Assembly (NCBI GenBank): GCA_937883755.1
Contig: CAKZYA010000057.1
Span: forward strand, 1 to 64,000
Direction: 5' to 3'
Source of the DNA: an uncultured Flammeovirgaceae bacterium
GTDB lineage: Bacteria > Bacteroidota > Bacteroidia > Cytophagales > Cyclobacteriaceae
DNA: 64,000 bases
The position numbers and the translations under genes are program-made. The notes beneath the pieces are model-generated. The model ran no database searches, was not told the DNA's origin, and worked only from the letters and a program-made list of their open reading frames with translations. Position 1 is the first letter of the stretch. Each line of letters begins with the position of its first letter. Of this stretch, positions 49,377 through 57,514 are shown piece by piece.

Positions 49377-51998
49377 TTATTCGGTATCAGGCAAGTAGAC
49401 ATATACTCGCTCTTTATACACCTCGCGGGAGTAGTATACCAGATAATAATATGGTCCGGGAGCCCTCTTATCAGCGTACCACCTGAAATCAGGGCTGTTT
49501 GACTCAAAAACTAGTCTTCCCCACCGATTGTAGATTCCTATACGCTGAAATTGGTTAGCGCAGGTACCGATGGGTAAATCGCAATCGCGGCCAGCTTCAT
49601 TACAAAAATTTAAGTAAAAGAAATCACCAGTTCCATCGCCGTTAGGAGTAAAAGCATTGCGAGGTTCAAACTCGTCGAAATTGAGAGGAGCCACGCCAAC
49701 TTCTAGTGTAATGGTAGTAGTATCGTTCTTACTATTGAAGCATTGGTCATCTTCCACCGTGAAAGTCAGGTTAAAAGTGGCTTCGTTGAAATCTTCGGGA
49801 AGCAGAGAACAATCGGGTACCCAAAAGAAGCGGGATTGCACTCGCCCTCGCCCTCGCACATTATTGAATCGGAAATTAACTACTTCTAAATCGATAGGCT
49901 CGCCATCGAGAGTGACTTCAGCCAGCCGAAGAGTTAAAATATCAAACTCATTTTCGTCTACACCTACCACGTCCAATAACACCGGGAAACCTACCGCAGC
50001 TCGTACGGTATCAGCATCAGTATTTTGAATAAAGACCTCAGGCGCGGTATTATCAGGAGGCAATACATTGATTGTGATGCGGAGTGAGTCAGTGGCCGGA
50101 TCGCTACAACCAGTTTGATCGGTTGAGAGGAAGATAATATCAAAAGAACTGCGTTCGGCTAGATCAATATTATTACACGATAGTCGCCAGCTAAAGGGTG
50201 AACGGATATTGCGAATACCAGAATTGCCAGGGAAGTTGATTGCATAGTCGGATAGCTCGAAGCCATCGCCTACCGCTCGTAGATCGAGCAGGTCGTTATC
50301 TACATCTTCCGATAGCACATCAAACGAAAGTAGTTCGTTAATCCGAACGCTCACTTCGGTTTCTTCCAACCCATCCAGCGTAATCTTAGGACGATTATTA
50401 TCGGGTAAATTTACGGTAAAACGGACTTGCATTCGGTCGGGCTCACCCAATCGACACTCACTCAAATCGTCTAATTCTATTAACACAGTAAATTCATTCT
50501 GCGACCGGAAGTCAAACTCGGTGCAGTCTGGTGTCCAGGTGAGTACTTTGCGAACTTCGCCTGGAACGAGTAATCGCTCCTGTAATTCAATACCCAAATC
50601 TGCCAAGTCAAAGCCGTCGCCCTCGGCAGTAAGGGTTAGCAAATCATCGTCATCGTCTAGCCCCTGAATCTCCAGTTCATAATTCTCACCTACGTTGAGA
50701 TTAACATTGAGTATATTAGGATTACCGACAATAACAGGATCAGTATTTTGCGGTCCATCAATTTCCACTGTCAGCGTAAGTGTATCGCGCAGAGGCACGC
50801 TACACGCATCGTCGTAAGCGATAATATCAATCAACATCGGCCCGCGCACGTAGGGACAGTCGGGTAAGCAGAAATCTAGCTTGAGCGTGTCAGTGGGTCC
50901 ATTCAGAATACTTAACTTAGTAGAAATTAGGTCTTGGATATCTTGATCAAAATTAGCTCCTTTCGCCTCTACGGTGATGATCTCTTCAGGATCAGCATCA
51001 GTAATGAATAATTCCAAGCATTTTTCGTCTTCCACCCCAAAATTTATGATACTACCTTCTTCGTAGAAATTACTTTCGCCCTTCACCTTGGCCTGTACTC
51101 GGGGTGTTTCTCCGGGGTCTGCGTCAATTACATACATTTGAAAATCACGCTGCACTTCGCCTATTTTTTCTCCATCACGAAACTCTTCTACTTTCATCGA
51201 AAAAACGTATAGTCCTAAATCGGCAGGCGTAACTGTAATTAGACCATCTTGATTCACCCGCAGAGAGGGATTACCAGGAATTAGATTATCAAGGGTAATT
51301 CCATCGGCTAACTCAACATTAGGATATGGGGCAGATGATGGTTCAGAGGGTATACCCCGGGTAGTATCTGAAGCGTTTAAAGGTAATGTTAACGAATACG
51401 CTAAAGAGTCTCCGTCGGGATCCGTTCCTGAAAAATCAAAGTAAAACGGGCGGTTAACAATCGCATAATCACTTAGGGGAGGGAAAAGTATAGGCGTGGT
51501 ATCTACAAATGGTCTTCCATTCTTTATAACAGGTGGAAACTCCAAGTAGAAAGTCTGTCCAGAGTTTGCCTTAAATTCAGTTTGTATGTTTTGTATATTA
51601 TTATTCCGACAACAACGCTCATACACCACGTAATAGCCCTCCGGGTCATTAAAAATAGTAGGGGATAAATCGATATCAGCGGAATACAAAATTTTACGGG
51701 TAGACAATGCATCAATAGTACATTCTGGATTGGTGTAATCTACAAATTCCTGACTCACATTATTTAACTGAAAATTTCCTACTAAGGAATTGTCGCTCTT
51801 CCGAAATACTGAAACTACCGCAAAATCATCCTCAGCATCCGGATTGCCGTTCACATCATCAAAGTACTGAATTAGGTTGAGGCGGTACTGAAATCCCTCA
51901 ATATGCCGTAGTTCAAACTCCCCCCCTACAATATGCGTAGCGTATGTCGTTTTGAGAAACGCGAAGCAGAGGATTGAGAATAGTAAACACTTCTTCAT
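49377..51998 (-). CDS. large secreted protein with type B T9SS (gliding motility) C-terminal domain
   Basis: An 873-residue secreted protein. The ATG at 51998 (MKKCLLFSILCFAFLKTTYA) gives a signal peptide; the longer frame to 52052 adds nothing signal-like. Residues about 20-300 resemble a conserved N-terminal domain of gliding-motility proteins (THIVGGEFELRHIEGFQYRL), followed by repeated beta-rich cadherin-like or DUF-type segments with DDDDLLTLTAEGDGFDL and similar repeats. The end has FEPRNAFTPNGDGTGDFFYL and YNRWGRLVFESNSPDFRWYA, the gliding-associated type B sorting domain (TIGR04131/CHU_C). Exported by T9SS to the surface, by family. Confidence 0.88.
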   Translation of the reverse strand: MKKCLLFSILCFAFLKTTYATHIVGGEFELRHIEGFQYRLNLIQYFDDVNGNPDAEDDFAVVSVFRKSDNSLVGNFQLNNVSQEFVDYTNPECTIDALSTRKILYSADIDLSPTIFNDPEGYYVVYERCCRNNNIQNIQTEFKANSGQTFYLEFPPVIKNGRPFVDTTPILFPPLSDYAIVNRPFYFDFSGTDPDGDSLAYSLTLPLNASDTTRGIPSEPSSAPYPNVELADGITLDNLIPGNPSLRVNQDGLITVTPADLGLYVFSMKVEEFRDGEKIGEVQRDFQMYVIDADPGETPRVQAKVKGESNFYEEGSIINFGVEDEKCLELFITDADPEEIITVEAKGANFDQDIQDLISTKLSILNGPTDTLKLDFCLPDCPYVRGPMLIDIIAYDDACSVPLRDTLTLTVEIDGPQNTDPVIVGNPNILNVNLNVGENYELEIQGLDDDDDLLTLTAEGDGFDLADLGIELQERLLVPGEVRKVLTWTPDCTEFDFRSQNEFTVLIELDDLSECRLGEPDRMQVRFTVNLPDNNRPKITLDGLEETEVSVRINELLSFDVLSEDVDNDLLDLRAVGDGFELSDYAINFPGNSGIRNIRSPFSWRLSCNNIDLAERSSFDIIFLSTDQTGCSDPATDSLRITINVLPPDNTAPEVFIQNTDADTVRAAVGFPVLLDVVGVDENEFDILTLRLAEVTLDGEPIDLEVVNFRFNNVRGRGRVQSRFFWVPDCSLLPEDFNEATFNLTFTVEDDQCFNSKNDTTTITLEVGVAPLNFDEFEPRNAFTPNGDGTGDFFYLNFCNEAGRDCDLPIGTCANQFQRIGIYNRWGRLVFESNSPDFRWYADKRAPGPYYYLVYYSREVYKERVYVYLPDTE

Positions 51999-52152
51999 TC
52001 GCCAAAGGTTAAGTCTAAAACCTGTAAAAACCGTAATTTTCACTTCCCTCAATGCTAAAGATACTTATTTTCCCCAAAAAGTTGGTCGGGCCACTTACAA
52101 ATATCTTAGGCGATTACTCAAAAAGTACAAATAGCGTACCTTTGCTGATATT

Positions 52153-53565
52153 ATGGCGAGAAGAGCAAAATTACCCTTATTAGAAAATATTACGATTGAG
52201 CGGATGGCTGCTGAAGGGAAATGTGTAGCCCACGTTGATGAACGGGCAGTATTTGTACCCTATACCGCACCGGGTGATGTGGTGGATATTAAGGTCACTA
52301 AAGCCCGTAAAAAATTCTGGGAAGGAAAAGCCATTACGTTTCATCAGTATTCGCCCCAGCGTACCGAACCCTTTTGTTCGCATTTTGGTATTTGCGGGGG
52401 TTGCAAATGGCAGCACATTCCTTACGAGCAACAACTGGTATACAAGCAGCAGCAGGTTATTGACCAGTTTGAGCGTATTGGAAAGATTCCCTTTCCCGAA
52501 GTAGAACCGATTGTACCGTCAGGTCAAACGCGCTACTACCGCAATAAGCTAGAGTTTGCTTTTTCTGACCAGCGTTGGTTCACTCGAGAAGAAATAGCTT
52601 CGGGTGAGGAGTTGGACAAGCGGGCGTTGGGCTTCCATATCCCAGGTAGCTTCGAGAAAATTCTCCCCATCGAGCACTGCCATCTCCAAACTGATCCGTC
52701 TAACGATATTCGTTTGGTGGTTGATAAGTACGCTAAGGAACACGAACTGCCGTACTACAATATGCGACAGCATACCGGAGTTTTACGAACGTTACTCATC
52801 CGAACGGCCAGTACTGGGGAGTTGATGGTGATGGTACAGTTTGGTCGAGATGCTGATCATGCTCCGGAAGCTATTGAAGGTCTACTCAACCACTTGAGGG
52901 AGAAATTTCCCATGATTACCTCACTCCAGTACGTAGTTAACCGGAAGATGAATGATACCTTTCATGATCTGGAACCGACACTGTTTGCCGGGCGACCGTA
53001 CATCACTGAGCAGATGGAGGATCTGAGATTTCAGGTGAGTGCTCAATCGTTTTACCAAACTAATTCGGAGCAAGCTTATCAGCTATACCGCATTACCCGC
53101 GATTTTGCCCAACTAACCGGAGAAGAGGTAGTCTATGACTTGTACTCAGGAACCGGTACTATTGCTAACTTCATTGCATCCCAGGCCAAGCAAGTGATTG
53201 GAGTTGAATACGTAGAAGCAGCTACCAAGGATGCTGAAGTGAATTCCCAGATCAACAACATCAGCAACACTGCTTTTTTTGCGGGGGATATGCGGAAGTT
53301 GCTTAATCCAGACTTTTTAGAGCAACACAGGCAACCCGATGTGATTATTACTGATCCGCCCCGCGTGGGTATGCACGCTGACGTAGTAAAACAACTACTG
53401 GAAATTGCTGCCCCCCGTATTGTATACGTAAGCTGTAATCCCGCTACCCAAGCTCGGGATATTGCTTTACTACACGAAAAGTACCGAGTAGAAAAGTTAC
53501 AGCCCGTCGATATGTTTCCTCACACCCACCACGTAGAGAATGTAGCACTACTCACACTTCGCTAA
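52153..53565 (+). CDS. rlmD: 23S rRNA (uracil-1939-C5)-methyltransferase RlmD
   Basis: A 470-residue SAM-dependent methyltransferase. An N-terminal TRAM domain (ENITIERMAAEGKCVAHVDE) is followed by a [4Fe-4S]-type cluster region (FCSHFGICGGCKWQHIPYEQ, later IEHCHLQ), a central RNA-binding part and the methyltransferase with SAM motif VVYDLYSGTGTIANFIA, the DPPRVGMH motif and catalytic Cys in VYVSCNPATQARDI. Members methylate 23S rRNA U1939 (RlmD) or other uridines (RlmCD); assignment to RlmD is by closest pattern. Confidence 0.9.
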   Translation: MARRAKLPLLENITIERMAAEGKCVAHVDERAVFVPYTAPGDVVDIKVTKARKKFWEGKAITFHQYSPQRTEPFCSHFGICGGCKWQHIPYEQQLVYKQQQVIDQFERIGKIPFPEVEPIVPSGQTRYYRNKLEFAFSDQRWFTREEIASGEELDKRALGFHIPGSFEKILPIEHCHLQTDPSNDIRLVVDKYAKEHELPYYNMRQHTGVLRTLLIRTASTGELMVMVQFGRDADHAPEAIEGLLNHLREKFPMITSLQYVVNRKMNDTFHDLEPTLFAGRPYITEQMEDLRFQVSAQSFYQTNSEQAYQLYRITRDFAQLTGEEVVYDLYSGTGTIANFIASQAKQVIGVEYVEAATKDAEVNSQINNISNTAFFAGDMRKLLNPDFLEQHRQPDVIITDPPRVGMHADVVKQLLEIAAPRIVYVSCNPATQARDIALLHEKYRVEKLQPVDMFPHTHHVENVALLTLR

Positions 53566-53620
53566 AAAAATTTTCTTTTCAAGCTGTATCTTTTCCGAGG
53601 TTTGGTATTCTACCTTTTGA

Positions 53621-53699
53621 ATGACTAATGACGGGTGATTGATGAATAGTTAGAGAAGTCATTAGTCATCGGTCATTATTCACTAATCATGAGTCATTA
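53621..53699. repeat. repeat of the S23-element end family upstream of a sigma gene
   Basis: A perfect 12-bp inverted repeat, ATGACTAATGAC (53621-53632) and GTCATTAGTCAT (53658-53669), encloses TGATTGATGAATA, identical to a segment at 29761-29773. TTCACTAATCAT (53679-53690) matches 45106-45117. The tract ends inside the first codons of the following sigma gene. Confidence 0.5.
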
Positions 53700-54244
53700 T
53701 TAACGAAGAACAGCATATCCGGGAAGCTCAGCGAGATCCTCAGGCATTTCGACCTTTGTACGAAAAGTATTATCCGTTGATTTTTCGATTTGTGTACCGA
53801 AGAATAGATGATGAAAGTACGGCAGCGGATATCACTTCCCAAGTATTTCTGAATGCACTACTCCATCTGAAGCGATATAAAATTACGAAAGCTCCGTTTC
53901 AATCATGGCTATACCGCATTGCCCATAATGAAGTTATGCAATTCTTCCGCCGTACCAAGTACGTTCGTAAGATTGTCATTGATGAGCGACTGCTAACTGA
54001 ATTGAAAAATGAGGAAGATGCTTCGCCAGATTACGTAGAACAGTGGCGATCCCGTCTGGTAGAAACAATTAATACCCTGCCTCTGGACGAAGTACAGTTA
54101 CTGGAACTACGGTTCTTTGAGCAAAAGCCTTTTCGAGAGATTGGCTTCATTCTTAACATCACTGAAAACCACGCAAAAGTGAAGACATATCGGCTGCTCA
54201 GTAAGCTGCGTCAACGCCTGGAAATACAAATACCCACGTCATGA
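53699..54244 (+). CDS. ECF sigma factor with an abnormal start region
   Basis: A sigma-70 family protein with region 2 (LYEKYYPLIFRFVYRRIDDE, DITSQVFLNALLHLKRY, QSWLYRIAHNEVMQFFRR) and region 4 (LLELRFFEQKPFREIGFILN, KVKTYRLLSKLRQRL). The frame is open from 53693, and the sequence before TTG 53756 (NEEQHIREAQRDPQAFRP) is clearly family-like, so translation should begin upstream of 53756. No ATG, GTG or TTG is in frame there: only ATT at 53696 or 53699. An ATG at 53689 is in another frame and stops after 4 codons. The TonB-like gene overlaps its stop by 4 bases. Confidence 0.85.
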   Translation: MNEEQHIREAQRDPQAFRPLYEKYYPLIFRFVYRRIDDESTAADITSQVFLNALLHLKRYKITKAPFQSWLYRIAHNEVMQFFRRTKYVRKIVIDERLLTELKNEEDASPDYVEQWRSRLVETINTLPLDEVQLLELRFFEQKPFREIGFILNITENHAKVKTYRLLSKLRQRLEIQIPTS

Positions 54245-54936
54245 AACTAACGTATCAATGTATGTTTGACGATCATTCGCCCTCAGAGGCTGACTTAGCC
54301 CGGTGGCAAAATTTTGACCAGCTTTTGTTTCAATACCACCAGGCTCAAAAAGCCAAAATAAACGCTCGTCGCTGGTGGTATGGAGCAACCATTCTTACGA
54401 TACTGTTATTGGGTGGAAGCGTACTCTACTTCTATCATAGTTCTCCGGTGGATTCAAGCATCTCAGTCACTCCAATTTCCTCTCAACCGCCTATTACAGA
54501 AGATTTAGTAACTAATCCCCTTCCTTCCGTTCAGATTAAGCCTGTGCCTGTACCTGAGAAAAAGGTCAGTATTGTTTCTAATGTTCAGCCTTCTGTCTCA
54601 AATACAATAGAGCAAAAGGCAATTAGCCAGTTTGAAGAGGCTCGTCCCGAAGCGGGCTACCCAGCTCTCTACGAATACTTTGCCACTGAATTAAAGTACC
54701 CGGAAGCCGCTCGGAAAGAACAAGCCGAAGGCACTGTGCTAGTTGAGTTTTACATTAATGAAGAAGGAAAACCCGACCGAATCCAAGTTTTGCAGGGCGT
54801 GCGGGGAGATATTGATCAGGAAGCCACCCGGTTGATAAAGTCTATGCCTAATTGGTTACCGGCTCAGGTGAATGGACAACCCACCACTACTAAACACACC
54901 ATGCCACTCACTTTCCAAATAGATGACGAATTTTAA
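54241..54936 (+). CDS. single-TM protein with C-terminal TonB domain, in an anti-sigma position
   Basis: A 231-residue protein: a short cytoplasmic region (1-46), one TM helix at about 47-65 (WWYGATILTILLLGGSVLYF), a Pro/Val/Ser-rich periplasmic linker and a TonB C-terminal domain at about 145-228 (YPALYEYFATELKYPEAARK, GTVLVEFYINEEGKPDRIQV). It overlaps the ECF sigma stop by an ATGA, the position where an anti-sigma factor is normally encoded, so the N-terminal region may bind sigma; alternatively it is an ordinary TonB energising outer membrane transport. Both ideas are inference. Confidence 0.85.
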   Translation: MKLTYQCMFDDHSPSEADLARWQNFDQLLFQYHQAQKAKINARRWWYGATILTILLLGGSVLYFYHSSPVDSSISVTPISSQPPITEDLVTNPLPSVQIKPVPVPEKKVSIVSNVQPSVSNTIEQKAISQFEEARPEAGYPALYEYFATELKYPEAARKEQAEGTVLVEFYINEEGKPDRIQVLQGVRGDIDQEATRLIKSMPNWLPAQVNGQPTTTKHTMPLTFQIDDEF

Positions 54937-54946
54937 GCTCTGATTT

Positions 54947-57505
54947 ATGGAAAAGATATTATCAAATAAAGCCTTCAACAAGAAACAACTCTCGCGGAGG
55001 TTTATGCTACTCTCCACTCCACAGTGGTCTTTCAGCAAGGCGGATGAGTATTTTCCCCCTTTAAAAAAGGGGGCTAGGGGGATTTCTATCTGCTACCTAT
55101 ATATCATAATGTATCTTGCTACCACAACAGCATCAGCTCAAAACTTTAAACCTGATACCCTTATTTTACCGATCAATATAGAATACGCCACTAGTGTCGA
55201 GCTAACAGACGATTCATTCCTGGACTATTTTTTCTACGGAACCGATTCAGTAGGTAATCTGGGCTACTGGATTTACGAAAACCAGGGTGATCAAACTTTC
55301 GTGCTAAAACCACTCTCACTACCAAAGGTAGCCGATGCTACTTTCGCTTTTGCTGATCTTAATCGGGATAATCGGCTGGATATGGTAGTTTCTGGAAATG
55401 ATAGTGTTGACGTAGGAATTACCCAGGTTTTTTTCTCTTTAGCTGATTCTGAGAGTCAAATGTTGGTAGATAGTCTTCAGGCTAGCATTATGGTTTGTGC
55501 TGATTTTGATAATGATGGGAGGCGAGACTTGCTACTGAACGGCACTAAATCCGACTCTTTATTTGCGTTTGTTTACCAAAATACTGATACCACTTTTATC
55601 ATTCAAGATACGCTGGACATCGCTTTACAAGAAGGCGTAGCTATGGCTTACGATTGGAACAACAACGATGAAATTGATCTGCTACTTAGCGGAATCACCG
55701 AAGATGGAGAAGCAGCAACACAACTTTACGAGAACCAAACCGAATTCGTATTTGAACCTGAAGGTGTATTCTCTAATGAAATAATTGGTACCGCCTTAGC
55801 CTCCGGGGACTACAATCACAATGGCAATAGCGATATATTAATATCTGGGCGTAACTCCTTCGGTCAGCCAGTAACGCGACTGTACCAGTATACCAATCAG
55901 GCGTATGAATTAGTTGATCTGAACGTACCTCCGGTAGAAGGTCAATTTGCCTCTTTGGCTGATTACAACCACGATGGTTTAGCCGATATTGGATTAGCCG
56001 GAACCGATTCTACCGGACAGTTGGTATCTCGCTGGTACTTTAATCAGGATAGTATGCTGATGGAAGAGGCTTACGATTCGTTATTGCTAGTTTCCGATTT
56101 TCACCACACCATGGGTGACATGGATAATGATGGAAATCTTGACGTTCTATTGGTATCTAAGTATCTGGCGGCTGATTCCCTATTTTTGCTCTGGAATCAA
56201 AGCGAAACGGATAATCCTGGACCAGACAGCCCCACGAACCCGCGAGTACGTACCATTGCTGACGAGACGTTTCTTAGCTGGGATGCATCTCCTGATGATA
56301 CTACCAATCTGGCAGCCCTCACATTTGACTTATACGTGCGACTCGAGAATGATACAAGTTTTAAGATTTCTCCTGAGTTTGCGGGTGGGTTCAAGCAGCG
56401 GGCTGATTACGGACGGTCGGGCTACGGAACCGAACATACTGTTCGTGACCTGCCGGAGGGTACGTTTTTTTGGGGCGTAGCTGGCGTAGATAATTCCTTT
56501 CAGATAGGGGGGAGTTGCGAAGGGTCAGAGGTTTGCTTCACAATTTTAAGAGAAGATACTACCTTATGCTTAAACACTAATCTTCAGTTAGCGGCTGAAC
56601 AAACCGTAGGCTGGTACTCTACCCAACAAGGTTTTTTGCAGACCAGCCAGCAGCTAGACTACACTGTTGAAAGAGCAGATACTTTGTACTACAGTGTTCA
56701 GCCTCGGGGAAGCTGCGCTATCAACTATACCATCACTATCGCTACTGATGAAGACTATGACCTGATTCCTAGTGATACAGTTGTTTGCCGAAATGAACCG
56801 CTAACATTAGCTAGTGACACCGTTTTCCTGGAAACCCAATGGTTTTCGGTTCTCAATGGCTCGCTGAGTGCCGGTGATACACTGACCTTAGCGATGAGTG
56901 AGACCGACACCATTTGGCTGGAAGCCACGTTGCCTTCCGGCTGCCTAGTGTACGATACTGTGGCGGTAAATGTATTTCCTAATGAAGATTTGATTGCTGA
57001 TACCTTGGTTACTATTCTGGCAGGCTTATCGGTAACGCTAACGGCGAGTGAGGCTGCTGATTACCGTTGGTCGCCAGTTACTAACATAAGCAATACCGCA
57101 GCTCAATCACCGACAGTTTCTCCTCCTCAGACCACCAAGTATTATCTAGAGGCGGTCACACTCAACGGTTGCCTGGTTACCGACAGTATTACAGTAGTGG
57201 TAGAGCCTGCTCCAGTTTTAACTACTTTTTTCGTTCCCAACCTTTTCTCACCCAACGGCGATGGAAAGAACGACCAGTTTCGCCTCTACGGCCAGCGAAT
57301 TGAGACACTAACATTTCAGGTATATGATCGGCAGGGCACTCTACTGTTTGAAACCAACCGGATAGAAGAAGGCTGGGACGGAAAATATCGTAATCAGCCC
57401 TTGCCCAACGGACTTTACGTATGGAAAATTTCTGGTTCTTTCGAGGATGGCACCCCACTCCAGTTTGAGGGAGCACAATCTGGACAATTACGACTGGTTC
57501 GGTAA
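54947..57505 (+). CDS. secreted VCBS/FG-GAP protein with type B T9SS C-terminal domain
   Basis: A large secreted protein. The frame runs from ATG 54947 (852 residues) but translation may begin nearer 55109, where MYLATTTASAQ ends in a signal-peptide cleavage site; the section before it contains a repeat-derived stretch (FPPLKKGARGI). The first half has FG-GAP/VCBS-like units (ADLNRDNRLDMVVSGND, ADFDNDGRRDLLLNG, GDYNHNGNSDILISGRN, DMDNDGNLDVLLVSKY), predicted to form a calcium-binding beta propeller. The end VPNLFSPNGDGKNDQFRLYG and YDRQGTLLFETN is the gliding type B domain. It is upstream of the PorP/SprF gene by 9 bases. Confidence 0.85.
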   Translation: MEKILSNKAFNKKQLSRRFMLLSTPQWSFSKADEYFPPLKKGARGISICYLYIIMYLATTTASAQNFKPDTLILPINIEYATSVELTDDSFLDYFFYGTDSVGNLGYWIYENQGDQTFVLKPLSLPKVADATFAFADLNRDNRLDMVVSGNDSVDVGITQVFFSLADSESQMLVDSLQASIMVCADFDNDGRRDLLLNGTKSDSLFAFVYQNTDTTFIIQDTLDIALQEGVAMAYDWNNNDEIDLLLSGITEDGEAATQLYENQTEFVFEPEGVFSNEIIGTALASGDYNHNGNSDILISGRNSFGQPVTRLYQYTNQAYELVDLNVPPVEGQFASLADYNHDGLADIGLAGTDSTGQLVSRWYFNQDSMLMEEAYDSLLLVSDFHHTMGDMDNDGNLDVLLVSKYLAADSLFLLWNQSETDNPGPDSPTNPRVRTIADETFLSWDASPDDTTNLAALTFDLYVRLENDTSFKISPEFAGGFKQRADYGRSGYGTEHTVRDLPEGTFFWGVAGVDNSFQIGGSCEGSEVCFTILREDTTLCLNTNLQLAAEQTVGWYSTQQGFLQTSQQLDYTVERADTLYYSVQPRGSCAINYTITIATDEDYDLIPSDTVVCRNEPLTLASDTVFLETQWFSVLNGSLSAGDTLTLAMSETDTIWLEATLPSGCLVYDTVAVNVFPNEDLIADTLVTILAGLSVTLTASEAADYRWSPVTNISNTAAQSPTVSPPQTTKYYLEAVTLNGCLVTDSITVVVEPAPVLTTFFVPNLFSPNGDGKNDQFRLYGQRIETLTFQVYDRQGTLLFETNRIEEGWDGKYRNQPLPNGLYVWKISGSFEDGTPLQFEGAQSGQLRLVR
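55052..55085. repeat. short palindromic repeat (GGGGGCTAGGGGGATTT type) inside an ORF
   Basis: CCCCCTTT (55055-55062) pairs with AAAGGGGG (55066-55073) around an AAA loop, followed by GGGGGCTAGGGGGATTT. This is a repeat type I recall as widely dispersed in bacterial genomes; in frame it codes for PPLKKGARGI. Here it sits in the first codons of the FG-GAP gene. Confidence 0.55.
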
Positions 57506-57514
57506 ACGATTGAT

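Noticed and set aside
55052-55085. CCCCCTTT/AAAGGGGG palindrome as a transcription terminator
   Set aside because: It lies inside an open frame shortly after a start, is not followed by a T-tract, and matches a dispersed repeat type.
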